Origin: Misgurnus anguillicaudatus
Taxonomy: Eukaryota; Chordata; Actinopteri; Cypriniformes; Cobitidae
Reading direction: 5' to 3'
Length of the DNA stretch: 64,000 nt
Assembly (NCBI RefSeq): GCF_027580225.2
Contig: NC_073354.2
Location: 26,680,001-26,744,000, forward strand
In this document: one piece after another, positions 53,201-59,041 of the stretch
Layout of the letters: the number at the start of each line of letters is the position of its first letter
Position numbering within the stretch: position 1 is the stretch's first letter
Position numbers and translations under genes: made by a program
The notes under the pieces: model-generated
Told to the model about the DNA's origin: nothing
The model's database searches: none
Seen by the model: the letters and a program-made list of their open reading frames with translations, nothing else

Positions 53201-56200
53201 GCAAAAACATCTCTCTGACACTTATAAAAAACAGTTTTATATAGTACTGACAAGAACGAAGTCTAATACTAACCTAGTGCTCGTATCGCGTTAAGATGAA
53301 ATGGTAAACCAATAGTAATATTATAGAAGTATAGTTTTATTAACTTTTACCTCGCGCCAAAACAATAACAACACAAAAAACACTAAATATGAATAAGAAA
53401 ACAAGTAATAGTTTTATCATGACACTAAATACTGCTGATTTGATCTCATTTTTGACCATCAAACACAGACAAGGCCAACATGAGAGCCAGGGAATCCCTG
53501 TCAGAGATGTAGCCCAGAGAGGGCGGTGGTCAGCGGGGCGAGTGAACACTGAGGTCCGCTCATGCTTTGGTTCTCATACGTACCGAATCTCACTAAGCAA
53601 ACGTTCAAACAGGCGCTATCTTTACTAATCGACTGTAGATTTAAATATAATACATATATATTCTCGACTGAACTAATCTTAAAACTACACTTTGTGACCA
53701 AGAAACGTTAATATAAAGAAACGCCTATCCGTCCATTGAGTTATTATGACTTATGAGATTCAAAGCAGCCGAAAGTGTTACCTGTCATTCTGGCCGCCCT
53801 CAAATCAGTGGCAGAAGAAGTAGTTCCCAAACAAAGAGGCTTTTAAAATAACTCTGTTGTTGTTTTCTAGTTTTCGTTTTTCAAACGTGTGCCGTCGAAC
53901 TGTTGTATAAAAGCAATATCGCTCTCGGAGTCGTGTGATATAGCTCTATATCATCACGGCTGTGATTGCCTACGGCCTCGTGCCTCTGACTGGCCTAATC
54001 ACAGCCTGATGATATAGAGCTATATCACACTCCTACTCGAGCGATATTGCTTAAGTACAGAGCAGCATTCACTTTTTACAGTGTAAGGACACATCTGATT
54101 TTGCTAAATAGTACACACTTGTTGGTGCTGTCATAAATATGTTAAGGATCTTTACATTTTTAAGATTTTCCTCTGATGTTGATTTGTTCTCGGTGACCTA
54201 ATTAAAAAATGTCTTACTGCCTGTGCAACATTGTGTTTAATATTTTTCGAGGCGGACACTACTTGAGTATTTTAAGTAAAATTTCCAAGCATCTGTGCTT
54301 CATCAGAGTGTTTGTCTTGGGAAAAAAATACTTTACTAAAAATGTTCACTACATTCTAAAGCATACAATCATACTGTGTTCTCCATTATGTTGCATATTA
54401 AAATGAATTTAATACCAAATTACATAAAAATTGTTCACTTTTACTCAAGAAAAGTAAAAGTACACAATTTTATGTAATTAGGTATTACATACATTTTAAT
54501 ATGCAATATAATTGAAAACACAGTTTGTTGAAAAGTGCTTTTCACTTAAGTAAAAGTAAAAACAATACTAGGTGTTTAATGTACTTAAATATTAAATATA
54601 AACCAAAAACTTGAAATTATGAAATGTGGTGGAGTGAAAATGATGATGCTTTGCTCTCATTCTTTCCCTCAGGGGGGTGGCAGAGAGTGGGAGAATATTG
54701 ACCAGCAGGATAAGGTCACTTCTGACATTGAGATTGTGTGTATCGAATTTTTAGCCGACAAAATGTAAGGAAAGCGAGCGGCCCTGATGGGATTTCACCT
54801 GCCACCCTCAAGTACTGTGCTAGTCAGCTATTTCCAGTTTTTACAGACATTTTTAATCAATCAATTGTTTTATGTAGGGTTCCGAGTTGTTTTAAGTCAT
54901 CAACTATTATTCCAGTGCCGAAGAAAGACAAAGCGGTGGACCTAAATGATTACAGACCAGTGGCCCTTACATCAGTGGTCATGAAATGTTTAGAGCGGTT
55001 GGTTCTGTCACATCTTAAACCTATCACGGCACCTTATCTTGATCCACTACAGTTTGCTTACAGGGCAAACCGTTCGGTAGATGATGCGGTCAATTTAGGA
55101 CTGCATTATGCTCTGGACCATCTTGACTCTCCTGGCTCGTATGTAAGGATGTTGTCTGTGGATTTCAGTGCAGCCTTTAATACCATTCTACCCGAGCGAT
55201 TGTGGGAAAAGCTGTTACTGTTGGGCATAGGACCCTCTATCTGTCGCTGGATTATGGATTTTCTTAGTGATAGACAACAGTATGTGCGGCTTGGACAGCA
55301 CATGTCTGATTGTCGGACTACTAATATCGGAGCTCCTCAGGGGTGTGTGTTGTCACCATTTCTCTACTCACTGTACACTAATGATTGTACTTCTAATAAT
55401 GATTCCATCAAGCTGATTAAATTTGCAGATGATACCACATTAGTCGGACTTATTAAAGGGAACGACGAGTCTGCTTACAGGCAGGAAGGGTCCAAATTGG
55501 TTGCCTGGTGTGATGACAACAACTTAGAGCTTAATCAGCAAAAGACTGTGGAAATGGTGATTGATTTTCGCAGGACACCAGCCACCCTTCCTCCTTTAAT
55601 TATCAAGAGTACTGTTGTGAAAAAGGTGGAGTCTATTAAATTTTTAGGCACTGTCATTACAAATGACTTAAAATGGGAAGAAAATAGTTCCTCCATTCTT
55701 AAGAGAGCTCATAGTGGACTGTTTTTTCTAAGACAGTTAAATAAATTGAACGTTTCCAGCTCTGTTCGGTCCAGTTTTTACAGAGCCACTGTGGAAAGCC
55801 TTCTCTCAACATCCATTACTGTTTGGTTTGCTTCAGCACCAGCCCTGGCGAAGGTCAGACTACAGCGTATTGTGCGCACAGCAGAGAGGCTGACTGGACA
55901 GAGGCAGCTGTCACTTAATGGCTTATATGAGGCCAGAGTTAGGAAAAGGGCAGCTAAAATTGTTGCTGATCAGTCCCATCCAGCAAGTGACATTTTTAAG
56001 CTGCTTCCTTCAGGAAGAAGGTACAGAGCAGTGAGGACAAGGACCTCACGCCATCTAAATAGTTTTTTCCCAAGAGCCATTTCCCTTATGAATAGCTGAT
56101 TTAGCACTGTTTTTAGTACCATTTGGACTATTTTATATTTAATTGATTGTCTCTGTCTTTGTGGCATGTTTTGGTATGTTGTATGTTGAGTTAGCCATAT

Positions 56201-57121
56201 CAATTTCCTGTGTATCTGCTGATACATTTGGCGAATAAAGTGATTCTGATTGTGATACATACAGTCTTAGTCAATAAACTAAAAAAAACACAATGCAAAT
56301 ATACTGTAAGTTAATTCAGAGTGGAGTGATGTAGCGCATGAGTTTTGTTTGGTTTCTAAAAATGATATAAAAAAATATTGTGCACCTGTTGTGATTTCAT
56401 AAATTGAATAATCTCAAAAATTTATTCAAGACAGTTTGTATAAGTAGAGATCAAAACAGACCTGCACGTTTGTTAAGCGTCAGTGGTTCACTTCTGATGT
56501 TTAACTGGAATAAAATAAAAAATTAAGTTTATTATTTCAATAAAATAACATAGACGGAATTTATTATTCACAAACACACTATTATTATTATGATGAATAT
56601 ATAACAATTTAGCATGTAAATTTACACTACTCTATGTTTATGTGTGTTATAAATGATAAAACATTGTAAATCAATCTTACATAGACAAGCAGGATTATAG
56701 AGAATCCCAGTAAACCAAATATTATGCGCGTTTCTGCGAAATGAAGACATTATTACAATCAAATCATTTTAGACAAAGAAAATATTTGCTCTGACAAAAA
56801 AATATGTAGCTGTCTACAAACATGAGTCACATGTGAAAAGTACAATTCCTATATTAAGGCTACTGAAAAACGTATTTCTCTCTACATGTGGGTTTAATCT
56901 ACTGTAGGTCAAAGAGAGACAAAAATTATTCTGAGCCAATTTTTCAGATAAAGTAAACAAGGATGTTTTCTACTGTATCACTGGATAATACTGGAAATCA
57001 TATAGAAAAATGTCATTAAACTGACCAAAGAAGACTTGTGCCTAAAAATTGCTGCAGAACTCATACAGAATTAAGCATACAGCAACATGCAATATAAAAA
57101 TATTGTACCTCCACCGGCCAT
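17352..57121 (-). CDS. ADGRF-type adhesion GPCR, 17-exon gene with two transposon-broken EGF exons
   Basis: Predicted cell-surface adhesion receptor of the ADGRF (GPR116-like) group; the paralogue is not resolved. Exons in transcript order: 57109-57121, 56681-56733, 56462-56504, 52496-52566 joined to 43865-43940, 42030-42176 (its first 7 nt also duplicated at 43739-43745), 28694-28803, 25637-25701, 25279-25415, 22570-22773, 22145-22348, 21900-22046, 21634-21809, 21376-21546, 18385-19728, 17782-17823, 17515-17570, 17352-17424. Every junction has AG/GT borders and matching phase, and the sum is 3132 nt. Domain order is hydrophobic N-terminus, EGF, EGF, SEA, Ig, Ig, Cys-rich hormone-receptor-like module, GAIN/GPS, 7TM, as known for ADGRF5 apart from the EGFs. 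Start choice: ATG at 57121 has G at -3 and +4, and an in-frame TAA lies upstream. The gene may be alive with EGF exons skipped, or a young pseudogene; outside those exons I see no lesion. Confidence 0.85.
17878..18288. mobile_element. Small DNA transposon in intron 14
   Basis: Ends CAGTCCCTCC and GGAAGGACTG are inverted and flanked by TATAAT (17872-17877, 18289-18294). 411 bp, rich in GCATAA / TTATGC repeats. It sits between receptor exons 14 and 15, about 100 bp from the exon 14 donor. Confidence 0.65.
18385..19728 (-). CDS. Receptor exon 14: GAIN-B, GPS and TM1-TM7 start
   Basis: This 1344-nt exon (448 codons) is open throughout and borders a TTTGCAG acceptor and a GTAACA donor. The GAIN-B subdomain carries many Asn-X-Ser/Thr sites. 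The GPS reads [11 protein letters not shown], then CKVKH, then [15 protein letters not shown]. Autoproteolysis would fall after CNHT, about residue 720 of the full chain, freeing the tethered agonist TSFSILM. The usual Leu before the scissile bond is Thr here. Helix 1 begins at [12 protein letters not shown]. An ECL1/TM3 cysteine (NPCSAVVFF) and an ECL2 cysteine (RDACWLNW) could form the class-B disulphide. Helix 6 contains the GLTWGFG motif. Confidence 0.95.
19840..21370. other. Intron 13 with repeat remnants
   Basis: 19905-20222 ends in GATATGGCCCCTTTAAAG, a repeat end; a partner is not seen. 20283-20780 contains TTCCTGGACAAAG, AGTCCCAGACTAAAATGC and a long unit beginning near AAAGGAATAGTCTACTC, which looks like a dispersed fish transposon end. 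The frames at 20664-21201 have no recognisable motif and are treated as non-coding. Confidence 0.45.
21376..21546 (-). CDS. Receptor exon 13: start of the GAIN domain
   Basis: A 57-codon, phase 0-0 exon, helical in character: [18 protein letters not shown], then a region with [15 protein letters not shown] and MTIDKTVMN. It matches the GAIN-A helices upstream of the GPS in ADGRF receptors. The acceptor is AATGTAG and the donor GTAATT. One Asn-X-Thr glycosylation site is present (SNAT). Confidence 0.8.
21634..21809 (-). CDS. Receptor exon 12: hormone-receptor-like cysteine module
   Basis: This 176-nt exon encodes about 59 residues with four cysteines and the pattern FDCT...LGIGQ...GLCENGRIG...YQCQLGGW...[11 protein letters not shown]. 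It resembles the Cys/Trp-rich module that precedes the GAIN domain in ADGRF and other adhesion GPCRs. The acceptor is CGAATCCAG and the donor GTACTC. The downstream leucine-rich stretch leads into the GAIN A subdomain. Confidence 0.8.
21900..22773 (-). CDS. Receptor exons 9-11: two Ig-like domains
   Basis: Exons 22570-22773, 22145-22348 and 21900-22046 (last boundary within 1 nt). The first domain runs from LRCIH and TWSV (B and C strands) to the split motif DSG/RYSC that ends the domain in exon 10. The second begins with VFECKD, has IKW as its Trp strand and closes with ETFTCQL in exon 11. Cys-Trp-Cys spacing fits C2-type Ig folds as in ADGRF5. Acceptors are CTTTTAG, CTAATAG and CAACCAG; the exon 10 donor GTTGTA is weak. 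The two 204-nt exons have the same length but no obvious sequence identity. Confidence 0.85.
22774..23246. other. Intron 8, first part; no gene recognised
   Basis: From the exon 9 acceptor to the TA element. 22800-22990 is less AT-rich than its surroundings and reads like part of a dispersed element, but no termini were found. The rest is AT-rich. Confidence 0.4.
23247..23950. mobile_element. TA-flanked palindromic element split by a TTAA MITE
   Basis: Ends CACTGCAAAAATGATTTTC and, at the right, the complement of CACTGCAAAAAATGAC, with TA on both sides. TTAAATTAAGATG and the complementary CATCTTAATTTAAG lie inside. The TTAA element 23521-23800 has inserted into it. Confidence 0.7.
23521..23800 (+). 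mobile_element. TTAA MITE, copy 1
   Basis: 280 bp with ends AGGAACAGTATGTA and TACATACTGTTCCT, and TTAA at 23517-23520 and 23801-23804. A second copy in opposite orientation is at 26315-26592. The reading frames at 23648-23905 fall within this repeat. Confidence 0.85.
23955..25110. mobile_element. Palindromic element interrupted at its centre by a hAT
   Basis: GGATTTATGATAAAAAAAGA and ACTCACTTAA on the left recur as complements on the right (TTAAGTGAGT, TCTTTTTTATCATAAACCC). The hAT 24071-24936 has split it close to the symmetry centre. Outer ends are not exactly defined. Confidence 0.55.
24071..24936. mobile_element. Non-autonomous hAT, 8-bp TSD CTTAAAAC
   Basis: Ends CAGTGTTGGGAACG and CAGGCACAACACTG, with GAACGTTCA / TGAACTCGTTC sub-terminal repeats. 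CTTAAAAC is duplicated at 24063-24070 and 24937-24944. 866 bp, no transposase. Confidence 0.85.
25279..28803 (-). CDS. Receptor exons 6-8: SEA-like module
   Basis: Three exons, 28694-28803, 25637-25701 and 25279-25415, give about 104 residues. Features are an N-terminal helix-like stretch ([16 protein letters not shown]), a loop with one cysteine ([15 protein letters not shown]), then [11 protein letters not shown] and a C-terminal helix ([14 protein letters not shown]). The GSIIVDYTI strand is the typical third strand of SEA domains in ADGRF receptors and mucins. Phases 1/0/2/1 all match. No GSVVV-type self-cleavage site is clearly seen. The last codon joins directly to the first Ig-like exon. 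Confidence 0.8.
25827..26237. mobile_element. Small inverted-repeat element holding a retroelement-like tail
   Basis: GGGTGGTTTCCCAGACAGG at the left and CCTGGCTGTCCAAGAAACC at the right are imperfect inverted ends. Inside, 26090-26155 reads GTAAAGCTGCTATGAAACAA, then a GTGAAAAGCACTATATAAAT-type tail, as found at the 3' end of several fish LINE/SINE families. It lies in intron 6. Confidence 0.5.
26315..26592 (-). mobile_element. TTAA MITE, copy 2 (inverted)
   Basis: Same family as 23521-23800 but reversed; TTAA at 26311-26314 and 26593-26596. Shared internal text includes GCAGTACCAGTTTTAGCCAC read on the minus strand. Exons 7 and 8 of the receptor lie between the two copies. Confidence 0.85.
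26650..28456. mobile_element. Non-autonomous hAT, 8-bp TSD ACTTCCAC, carrying an LTR element
   Basis: Ends TAGGGGTGGCACGGTTC and, at the right, the complement of TAGGGGTGGCACTGTTC, with ACTTCCAC at 26642-26649 and 28457-28464. GGTTCGGTTCG-type sub-terminal repeats occur at both ends. The LTR element 26905-27776 is inserted inside. No transposase seen. Confidence 0.85.
26905..27776 (+). mobile_element. Internally deleted LTR retrotransposon (Ty3/Gypsy-like), TSD CAGGT
   Basis: The right LTR is complete (27463-27776, 314 bp, TGTCAC...TGACA). The left LTR is cut to its first 138 bp (26905-27042), which appear identical to the start of the right one. About 420 bp of GC-rich internal sequence remains, ending in the purine tract AGAGGGAGGGG before the right LTR. 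CAGGT flanks the whole (26900-26904, 27777-27781), so one insertion later suffered an internal deletion. No gag or pol motif is visible. Confidence 0.85.
28465..28690. other. Intron 6 sequence next to exon 6; nothing recognised
   Basis: AT-rich with repeated TAATATTTGTAT units near 28555-28590. No element ends seen. Confidence 0.4.
29057..29611. repeat. (TTG)n array passing into a 12-bp minisatellite
   Basis: About 400 bp of imperfect TTG/GTTGTTG with interspersed TGG units, then from about 29463 a 12-mer of the form GTTGGTGCAGTT / GTTGGTGCTGTT repeated about ten times. It gives a false reading frame of nearly pure leucine or cysteine. On the receptor's strand it is CAA/AAC-rich. Located in the giant intron 5. 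Confidence 0.95.
29612..29985. other. Intron 5 stretch; nothing recognised
   Basis: AT-rich sequence between the TTG array and the L2-like LINE. No ends, motifs or exon signals identified. Confidence 0.4.
30060..32560 (+). pseudogene. L2-like LINE ORF2: endonuclease, reverse transcriptase, C-terminus
   Basis: 5'-truncated copy. 30110-30493 carries the end of an AP-type endonuclease ([33 protein letters not shown]). 30611-30859 is the linker ([12 protein letters not shown]...AERKWKK). 30902-31490 begins the reverse transcriptase ([44 protein letters not shown]). After a frameshift near 31440 the frame 31447-32493 has [39 protein letters not shown] (usually YADD) and the typical L2 end [29 protein letters not shown]. 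Stops at 30493 and 30859 and the frameshift disable it. Confidence 0.9.
32790..32984. mobile_element. Short foldback hAT MITE, TSD CCTTACAT
   Basis: 195 bp. CAGGAGTGGGGAGCCCTGG at the left mirrors CCAGGGTTTCCCACTCCTG-like sequence at the right, with the inner pair GCCGCTGTCCTGC / GCAGGACAGCGGC. CCTTACAT occurs at 32782-32789 and 32985-32992. Confidence 0.9.
32993..34556. other. Intron 5 stretch of dispersed repeats; no gene
   Basis: 32993-33190 (GAAGTTGTCATTTTGTGCCG to ACTGCACCTTTAAG) is a repeat unit into which the 195-bp hAT was inserted. 33340-33470 recurs inverted at 52913-53045 (ACCTCCATTCACTAGGTGGC, TACTGTGCCGTTATCAGTAG). 33640-34556 is AT-rich with GTGTTCAGAAAA-type repeats near 34340-34460. 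Confidence 0.5.
34557..34782. repeat. TTACAGTA-rich MITE-like repeat
   Basis: Dense in TTACAGTA/TACTGTAA words and ends in TTTTTACAGTG. Similar makeup to the foldback pair at 59819-60441. The left end is uncertain. Confidence 0.45.
34783..35156. mobile_element. Fragment of hAT family A, inverted
   Basis: Ends CTGTGCACGTCCCTG at 35156, the complement of the left end of the hAT at 1819. It also matches 3290-3605 in reverse (TATTTTGAGCCC, AGAGCAGAGCTC, GTCATGAATAATAATG). The other end is missing. It abuts the MITE-like repeat at 34557-34782. Confidence 0.75.
35761..37400 (+). CDS. DIRS gag-like region
   Basis: Open from before [20 protein letters not shown], which includes a CxxC...H-like cluster ([17 protein letters not shown]). 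A long Pro/Ser/Arg-rich stretch follows, typical of the poorly conserved DIRS gag. It is continuous in frame with the reverse transcriptase here, giving an 859-codon frame (35701-38280). In other DIRS elements gag is often a separate frame, so the true start of the polymerase is not certain. Confidence 0.6.
37400..39263 (+). pseudogene. DIRS reverse transcriptase and RNase H, two lesions
   Basis: Reverse transcriptase motifs: [45 protein letters not shown], catalytic YLDDCLI, and LGMELDS. RNase H follows with [25 protein letters not shown] and NTAADALSR holding the acidic residues. Near 38275 the frame shifts by one base: the run GCAGCAGCAGCGGCGTGACA lacks one base that the second DIRS copy has. 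At 38988-38990 the second copy has TGG and this one TGA; the frame then stays open to 39263. Confidence 0.85.
39240..40318 (+). pseudogene. DIRS tyrosine recombinase, one in-frame stop
   Basis: The C-terminal integrase-like enzyme of DIRS joins circular DNA into the target. The N-terminal part has [15 protein letters not shown] and [14 protein letters not shown]. The catalytic part has the Arg in [13 protein letters not shown], then HSTRS (His and second Arg), and the Tyr nucleophile in FIQFYSVRI. One TGA at 39596-39598 divides it, in the position after PP; the frame is otherwise continuous from 38318. Confidence 0.85.
40965..41245. repeat. DIRS internal complementary region (large palindrome)
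   Basis: Two arms of about 135 bp mirror each other: GGAGTTGGAGGATTTTTTGC, AGTGGCGTTTTGGTAG and CCCAATTCGTCGGTCACGAC on the left return as complements on the right. The near-central text joins GGTCGGT-type left-end complement to GTCTCGGTTACGG, the complement of the right end. This is the template known to let DIRS elements complete their ends. Confidence 0.9.
41569..42029. other. Intron 5 next to exon 5; possible transposon end only
   Basis: CGGCTTATACTTATAGTCCG and AAAAGTACGGTA near 41670-41702 resemble one end of a fish DNA transposon. The rest up to the exon 5 donor is AT-rich without motifs. Confidence 0.4.
42030..43745 (-). pseudogene. Receptor exon 5: calcium-binding-type EGF exon interrupted by a hAT element
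   Basis: The ancestral exon of 147 nt encodes a (D)VDEC-type EGF domain, with cysteines in DEC, SVC, SIC, NC, LC and NTC, and exits at ACAG/GTGAGA. DxDEC is the start of calcium-binding EGF domains. The acceptor TTACAG lies beyond 43746 and is followed by only 7 exon bases before the hAT element 42178-43738 begins. The target duplication TCCACATC (plus strand) is at 42170-42177 and 43739-43746. Read through, the exon would acquire 1.56 kb of stop-rich sequence. The 3' part and donor are intact. Confidence 0.8.
42178..43738. mobile_element. Non-autonomous hAT inside receptor exon 5, TSD TCCACATC
   Basis: Ends CAGTGTTGGGTGTAACTAG and, at the right, the complement of CAGTGTTGGGGCTAGTTAC, with many GTAACTAGTTAC sub-terminal repeats. 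TSD at 42170-42177 and 43739-43746. 1561 bp. A foldback unit (42672-42956: CCGGTGTAGCAG, ATCCTGTTCCCCTCGGAAT inverted) sits inside, probably a further insertion. The frames at 42417-42798 have no transposase motif. Confidence 0.9.
44343..47442 (+). pseudogene. hAT transposase gene, BED finger to dimerisation domain, interrupted
   Basis: 44343-44640 encodes a BED zinc finger ([33 protein letters not shown]). A frameshift near 44636 leads to [11 protein letters not shown] and [14 protein letters not shown] at 44878-44880 follows, then [20 protein letters not shown] with the first catalytic Asp region and WVTDEGSNI with the second. A 1.3-kb insertion breaks the gene at 45247. It resumes in the same product at [19 protein letters not shown] (46560 on), and ends with the hAT dimerisation motif ([48 protein letters not shown]) and TAG. 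Confidence 0.9.
45248..46558. mobile_element. Non-autonomous hAT inside the hAT transposase gene, TSD TTGCAGAC
   Basis: Ends TAGTGTTAATTTCGTC and GACAAAATTAACACTA are inverted repeats. TTGCAGAC lies at 45240-45247 and 46559-46566. 1311 bp; right sub-terminal part has tandem copies of GACTTTTAGTCGACTAAAAC at about 46390-46490. No transposase seen. Confidence 0.9.
47444..48334. mobile_element. Element with a RecQ-like helicase remnant, 9-bp TSD TGGATTAGC
   Basis: Short inverted ends TAGCCTG..., with TGGATTAGC at 47435-47443 and 48335-48343. The left duplication covers the stop codon of the hAT transposase. 891 bp, so heavily deleted. The family is not identified; a 9-bp duplication fits Mutator-like and some related transposons. 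Confidence 0.65.
47651..48011 (+). pseudogene. RecQ-like helicase fragment
   Basis: A 105-codon frame from [20 protein letters not shown] through [13 protein letters not shown] (helicase Q-motif-like) and [18 protein letters not shown]. After a frame change it continues [12 protein letters not shown], the DExH Walker B box. The Walker A loop (GxGKS) is missing where expected. Such RecQ-like genes occur as passengers in fish transposons; identity beyond the helicase resemblance is inference. Confidence 0.55.
48360..48512. repeat. Foldback family F1, third copy
   Basis: AATGATTTATTCAATTTACTC with GGTAAG and CAATCAATTTATTTAAGCT, mirrored by AGCTTAAATAAATTGAT and AGTAAATTGAATGTATCATT. Same family as 7805-8010. 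Confidence 0.65.
52567..52752. other. Start of intron 3, adjoining exon 4
   Basis: On the minus strand a frame with [20 protein letters not shown] is seen at about 52620-52690. It resembles the tail of an EGF but lacks splice sites and an upstream part. Treated as possible decayed exon. Confidence 0.25.
52753..54083. mobile_element. TA-flanked non-autonomous element with a strong hairpin
   Basis: Ends CACTGTAAAAAGT and ACTTTTTACAGTG with TA on each side. 1331 bp in intron 3. 52913-53045 is the inverted partner of 33340-33470. A hairpin of about 140 bp occupies 53911-54052 (AAGCAATATCGCTC, GTGTGATATAGCTCTATATC and complements). No transposase. Confidence 0.65.
54084..54660. other. Intron 3, AT-rich; no gene
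   Basis: 54300-54560 contains a pair of inverted AT-rich stretches (TTTACT-AAAA, AATTTAATACCAAATTACAT against ATGTAATTAGGTATTA), perhaps another foldback. No coding signal. Confidence 0.35.
54660..56262 (+). pseudogene. CR1/Rex1-like LINE, truncated, one long reverse-transcriptase frame
   Basis: 54738-56099 is open for 453 codons: [83 protein letters not shown] (catalytic FADD), then the C-terminal domain ([40 protein letters not shown]). The endonuclease is missing, as in most 5'-truncated LINEs. The 3' end has GAATAAAGTGATTCTGATTG. It lies antisense in receptor intron 3 and looks relatively young because the frame is intact. Confidence 0.85.
56462..56504 (-). CDS. Receptor exon 3: short linker after the signal peptide
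   Basis: The 43-nt exon reads [14 protein letters not shown] from a TTATTCCAG acceptor to a rather weak GTCTGT donor. It enters in phase 0 and exits in phase 1. Spliced to exon 4 or 5 it enters an EGF; spliced directly to exon 6 it stays in frame, which makes EGF skipping possible without a frameshift. Confidence 0.6.
56681..56733 (-). CDS. Receptor exon 2: hydrophobic signal segment
   Basis: The 53-nt exon lies between a TTTCGCAG acceptor and a GTAAGA donor. It encodes a strongly hydrophobic run, [17 protein letters not shown], preceded by Met and only one basic residue, as expected of a signal peptide delivering the ectodomain to the secretory pathway. Entry phase 1 matches exon 1 and exit phase 0 matches exon 3. 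Confidence 0.65.
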
Positions 57122-57195
57122 GTCTTTTTTTTGTTAAAGTGTGGAGACAGGATTCCTTGAGTGTACTTTTATATGTGTATCCGTATTCACTGTAT
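57109..57195 (-). CDS. Receptor exon 1: leader and first codons (MAGG-)
   Basis: Coding part is 57109-57121, ending in phase 1 at a GTACAA donor. The ATG sits in GACATGG, a strong initiation context. 57122-57195 would be 5' UTR if the acceptor at 57196-57197 is used. The first in-frame codon after splicing is GAA. Confidence 0.6.
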
Positions 57196-58778
57196 CTGTA
57201 AATAGGAAAAGTCTCACATTAATTATAAACAAAAATAAAATGGCTTTTTTGTAAAATATACATAAATAGGCATAAACAGCATGACCCTAATATACAGTAA
57301 TAAGAAGTTATTTACAGTTATCATTACAGCAAAGGGACCAATTATGCGTTTATGTTGTTTTTTATGTCAATAATAAACACAGTCATGCATAATAAAGCTG
57401 TATTTATTATCAAAGTAAAGTTTTTTGTAAAGAAGTGGTCATGTACAGTATATAAACTAAAATGCAAATGCATGTTTTACAGCAAACATTACCAAACAAA
57501 GTGTCATAATTTTGGCCAAAGAATTAACAGTATGCACATCCAACCAAGTTTAAAGTACAATTCTGTACTTCTACTTTACAGCACAATTCATAGAAAAAAC
57601 CAATTCATTGGCGGTCTTACCTTGCCTCTGGAAAATATTCATCTGTCATCTAGTTTCTCACTGACTAACATTTGCTTCTCATCGCAACCATCCTAGAGTT
57701 TATTTATATCTGACAATTCAAACACGACTAGTATTTATTACCTTCCTTCTTCCTTGTTTCATAACCTCCATGTGTGACCCGGTGTTTATTCTTGCTCGAG
57801 AACATGACTGTGATAGTAGCATCCCCTTTTGAGAGAGTTCATGTGATTTTAAATGATTATGTGTGCGTTTCTTGAGCATGTTTGTAACAATTGGATCTCA
57901 AAAAACTTGTTTTTTTTTAAGCAAGTAAAACTTACTGCCAGTAACAACACAAAGAGCAGGGTTGACTCTTAGTTAAAAAAAATTTTGGTTTCACATTCTT
58001 TGTTACCTTGTTCGTAACATGTACTTGTGCACGAGACCATTACAGATGAACATGACAGCAGTTGAATGATTTTAAAGATAGAGGATGGTTCTGGCTGTTT
58101 CTTTGATTATGATACAATAACCAAAGTGTTTGGTTTTCACCTCAGTGTTTTAAATGTGAAATCATCTTAAAGCTATATAATTTATCCATCTGCACATTAA
58201 CAAAAAATGTTCAGTTGTTACTTTAAGAAGCTAGACAGCTTCTAACGGACCTGACTTAAAAAAAATAATAAGCTAAAGGCAGACCAGTGATTTAATAGAT
58301 GTGGTGAACACACTTTGTTTCTCTATCTATGCAGCCAGACAGCAACATTCCTTCATGTTTAAGATAAAGCCAAAACTATTGGCAGGGGATATGGTACAGT
58401 ATGTAACAACAATAATGATAAATCATGATAATACTCTTACTCACTTAATACTATTAAAATGATGTTATTTGCAAGTAAGCTCTGGGATCGATTTGAGGGG
58501 CAATCCAAAGGGATCGCATCCCCTTTGAAAATAAAAACAAAAAGCATCCGGTCTGAACTGTCAGAAAAATATGACAAAAAATGGTCACAAGCTGTTACTG
58601 GGTCTCATATCTAAAAAGGCAAGAACCGACACCTGTACAAGCCCTCTATTTATTCTTGCTTTTAGGAACAAATGATGAGTTAAGGCATGTAATAATCACA
58701 AACTAATAAAGTCATCATCAATAACTACAGTACAATGTGACTTACTGTATGTGGATTCATACATGAAAAATTTCCACC
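57196..58778. other. 5' flank of the receptor gene; nothing firm
   Basis: AT-rich. Apart from the candidate UTR exon at 57621-57700, a further donor-like GGAAG/GTAATA lies near 57743 on the minus strand. No CpG-rich promoter is seen. The 114-codon frame at 57352-57696 on the plus strand has no recognisable motif. Confidence 0.35.
57621..57700 (-). other. Candidate non-coding 5' UTR exon (upper limit unknown)
   Basis: On the minus strand the sequence ends in GGCAAG followed by GTAAGA, a near-perfect donor at 57621/57620. A good acceptor with a pyrimidine-rich tract lies at 57196-57197. It would make 57122-57195 the rest of the leader before the receptor ATG. Joining the two gives a small upstream reading frame of about 27 codons, in the same frame as the receptor but closed by TAA 15 nt before its ATG. 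An alternative is direct initiation from the TATAAAAG motif at 57166-57173, 45 nt upstream of the ATG. Inference from splice motifs only. Confidence 0.35.
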
Positions 58779-58935
58779 TTACACTCTTAGAAATAAAGGT
58801 GCTTAAAAGGTTCCCCACAGCAATGCCATTGAACCATTTTTGTTTCTCACAAAACCATTCAATCAAAGGCTCATTGAAGAACCTTGTCTTTCATATATGT
58901 TCCCCACTCCCACAGAGAACTTTTTGTAAAAAATA
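58779..58935. repeat. Fish MITE-like repeat, one end
   Basis: ACACTCTTAGAAATAAAGGT followed by GGTTCCCCAC and GAAGAACCTT is a widespread style of fish repeat end. The partner end is not found. Confidence 0.45.
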
Positions 58936-59041
58936 TTTATTCTAAAGATTTACTTTAAACAGATAAACAAACGTGAACAACAGTGGTCTCCTGTGGTCAA
59001 ATAACACAATTGCAAAATATACAGTACTGCGTAAAAGTCTA

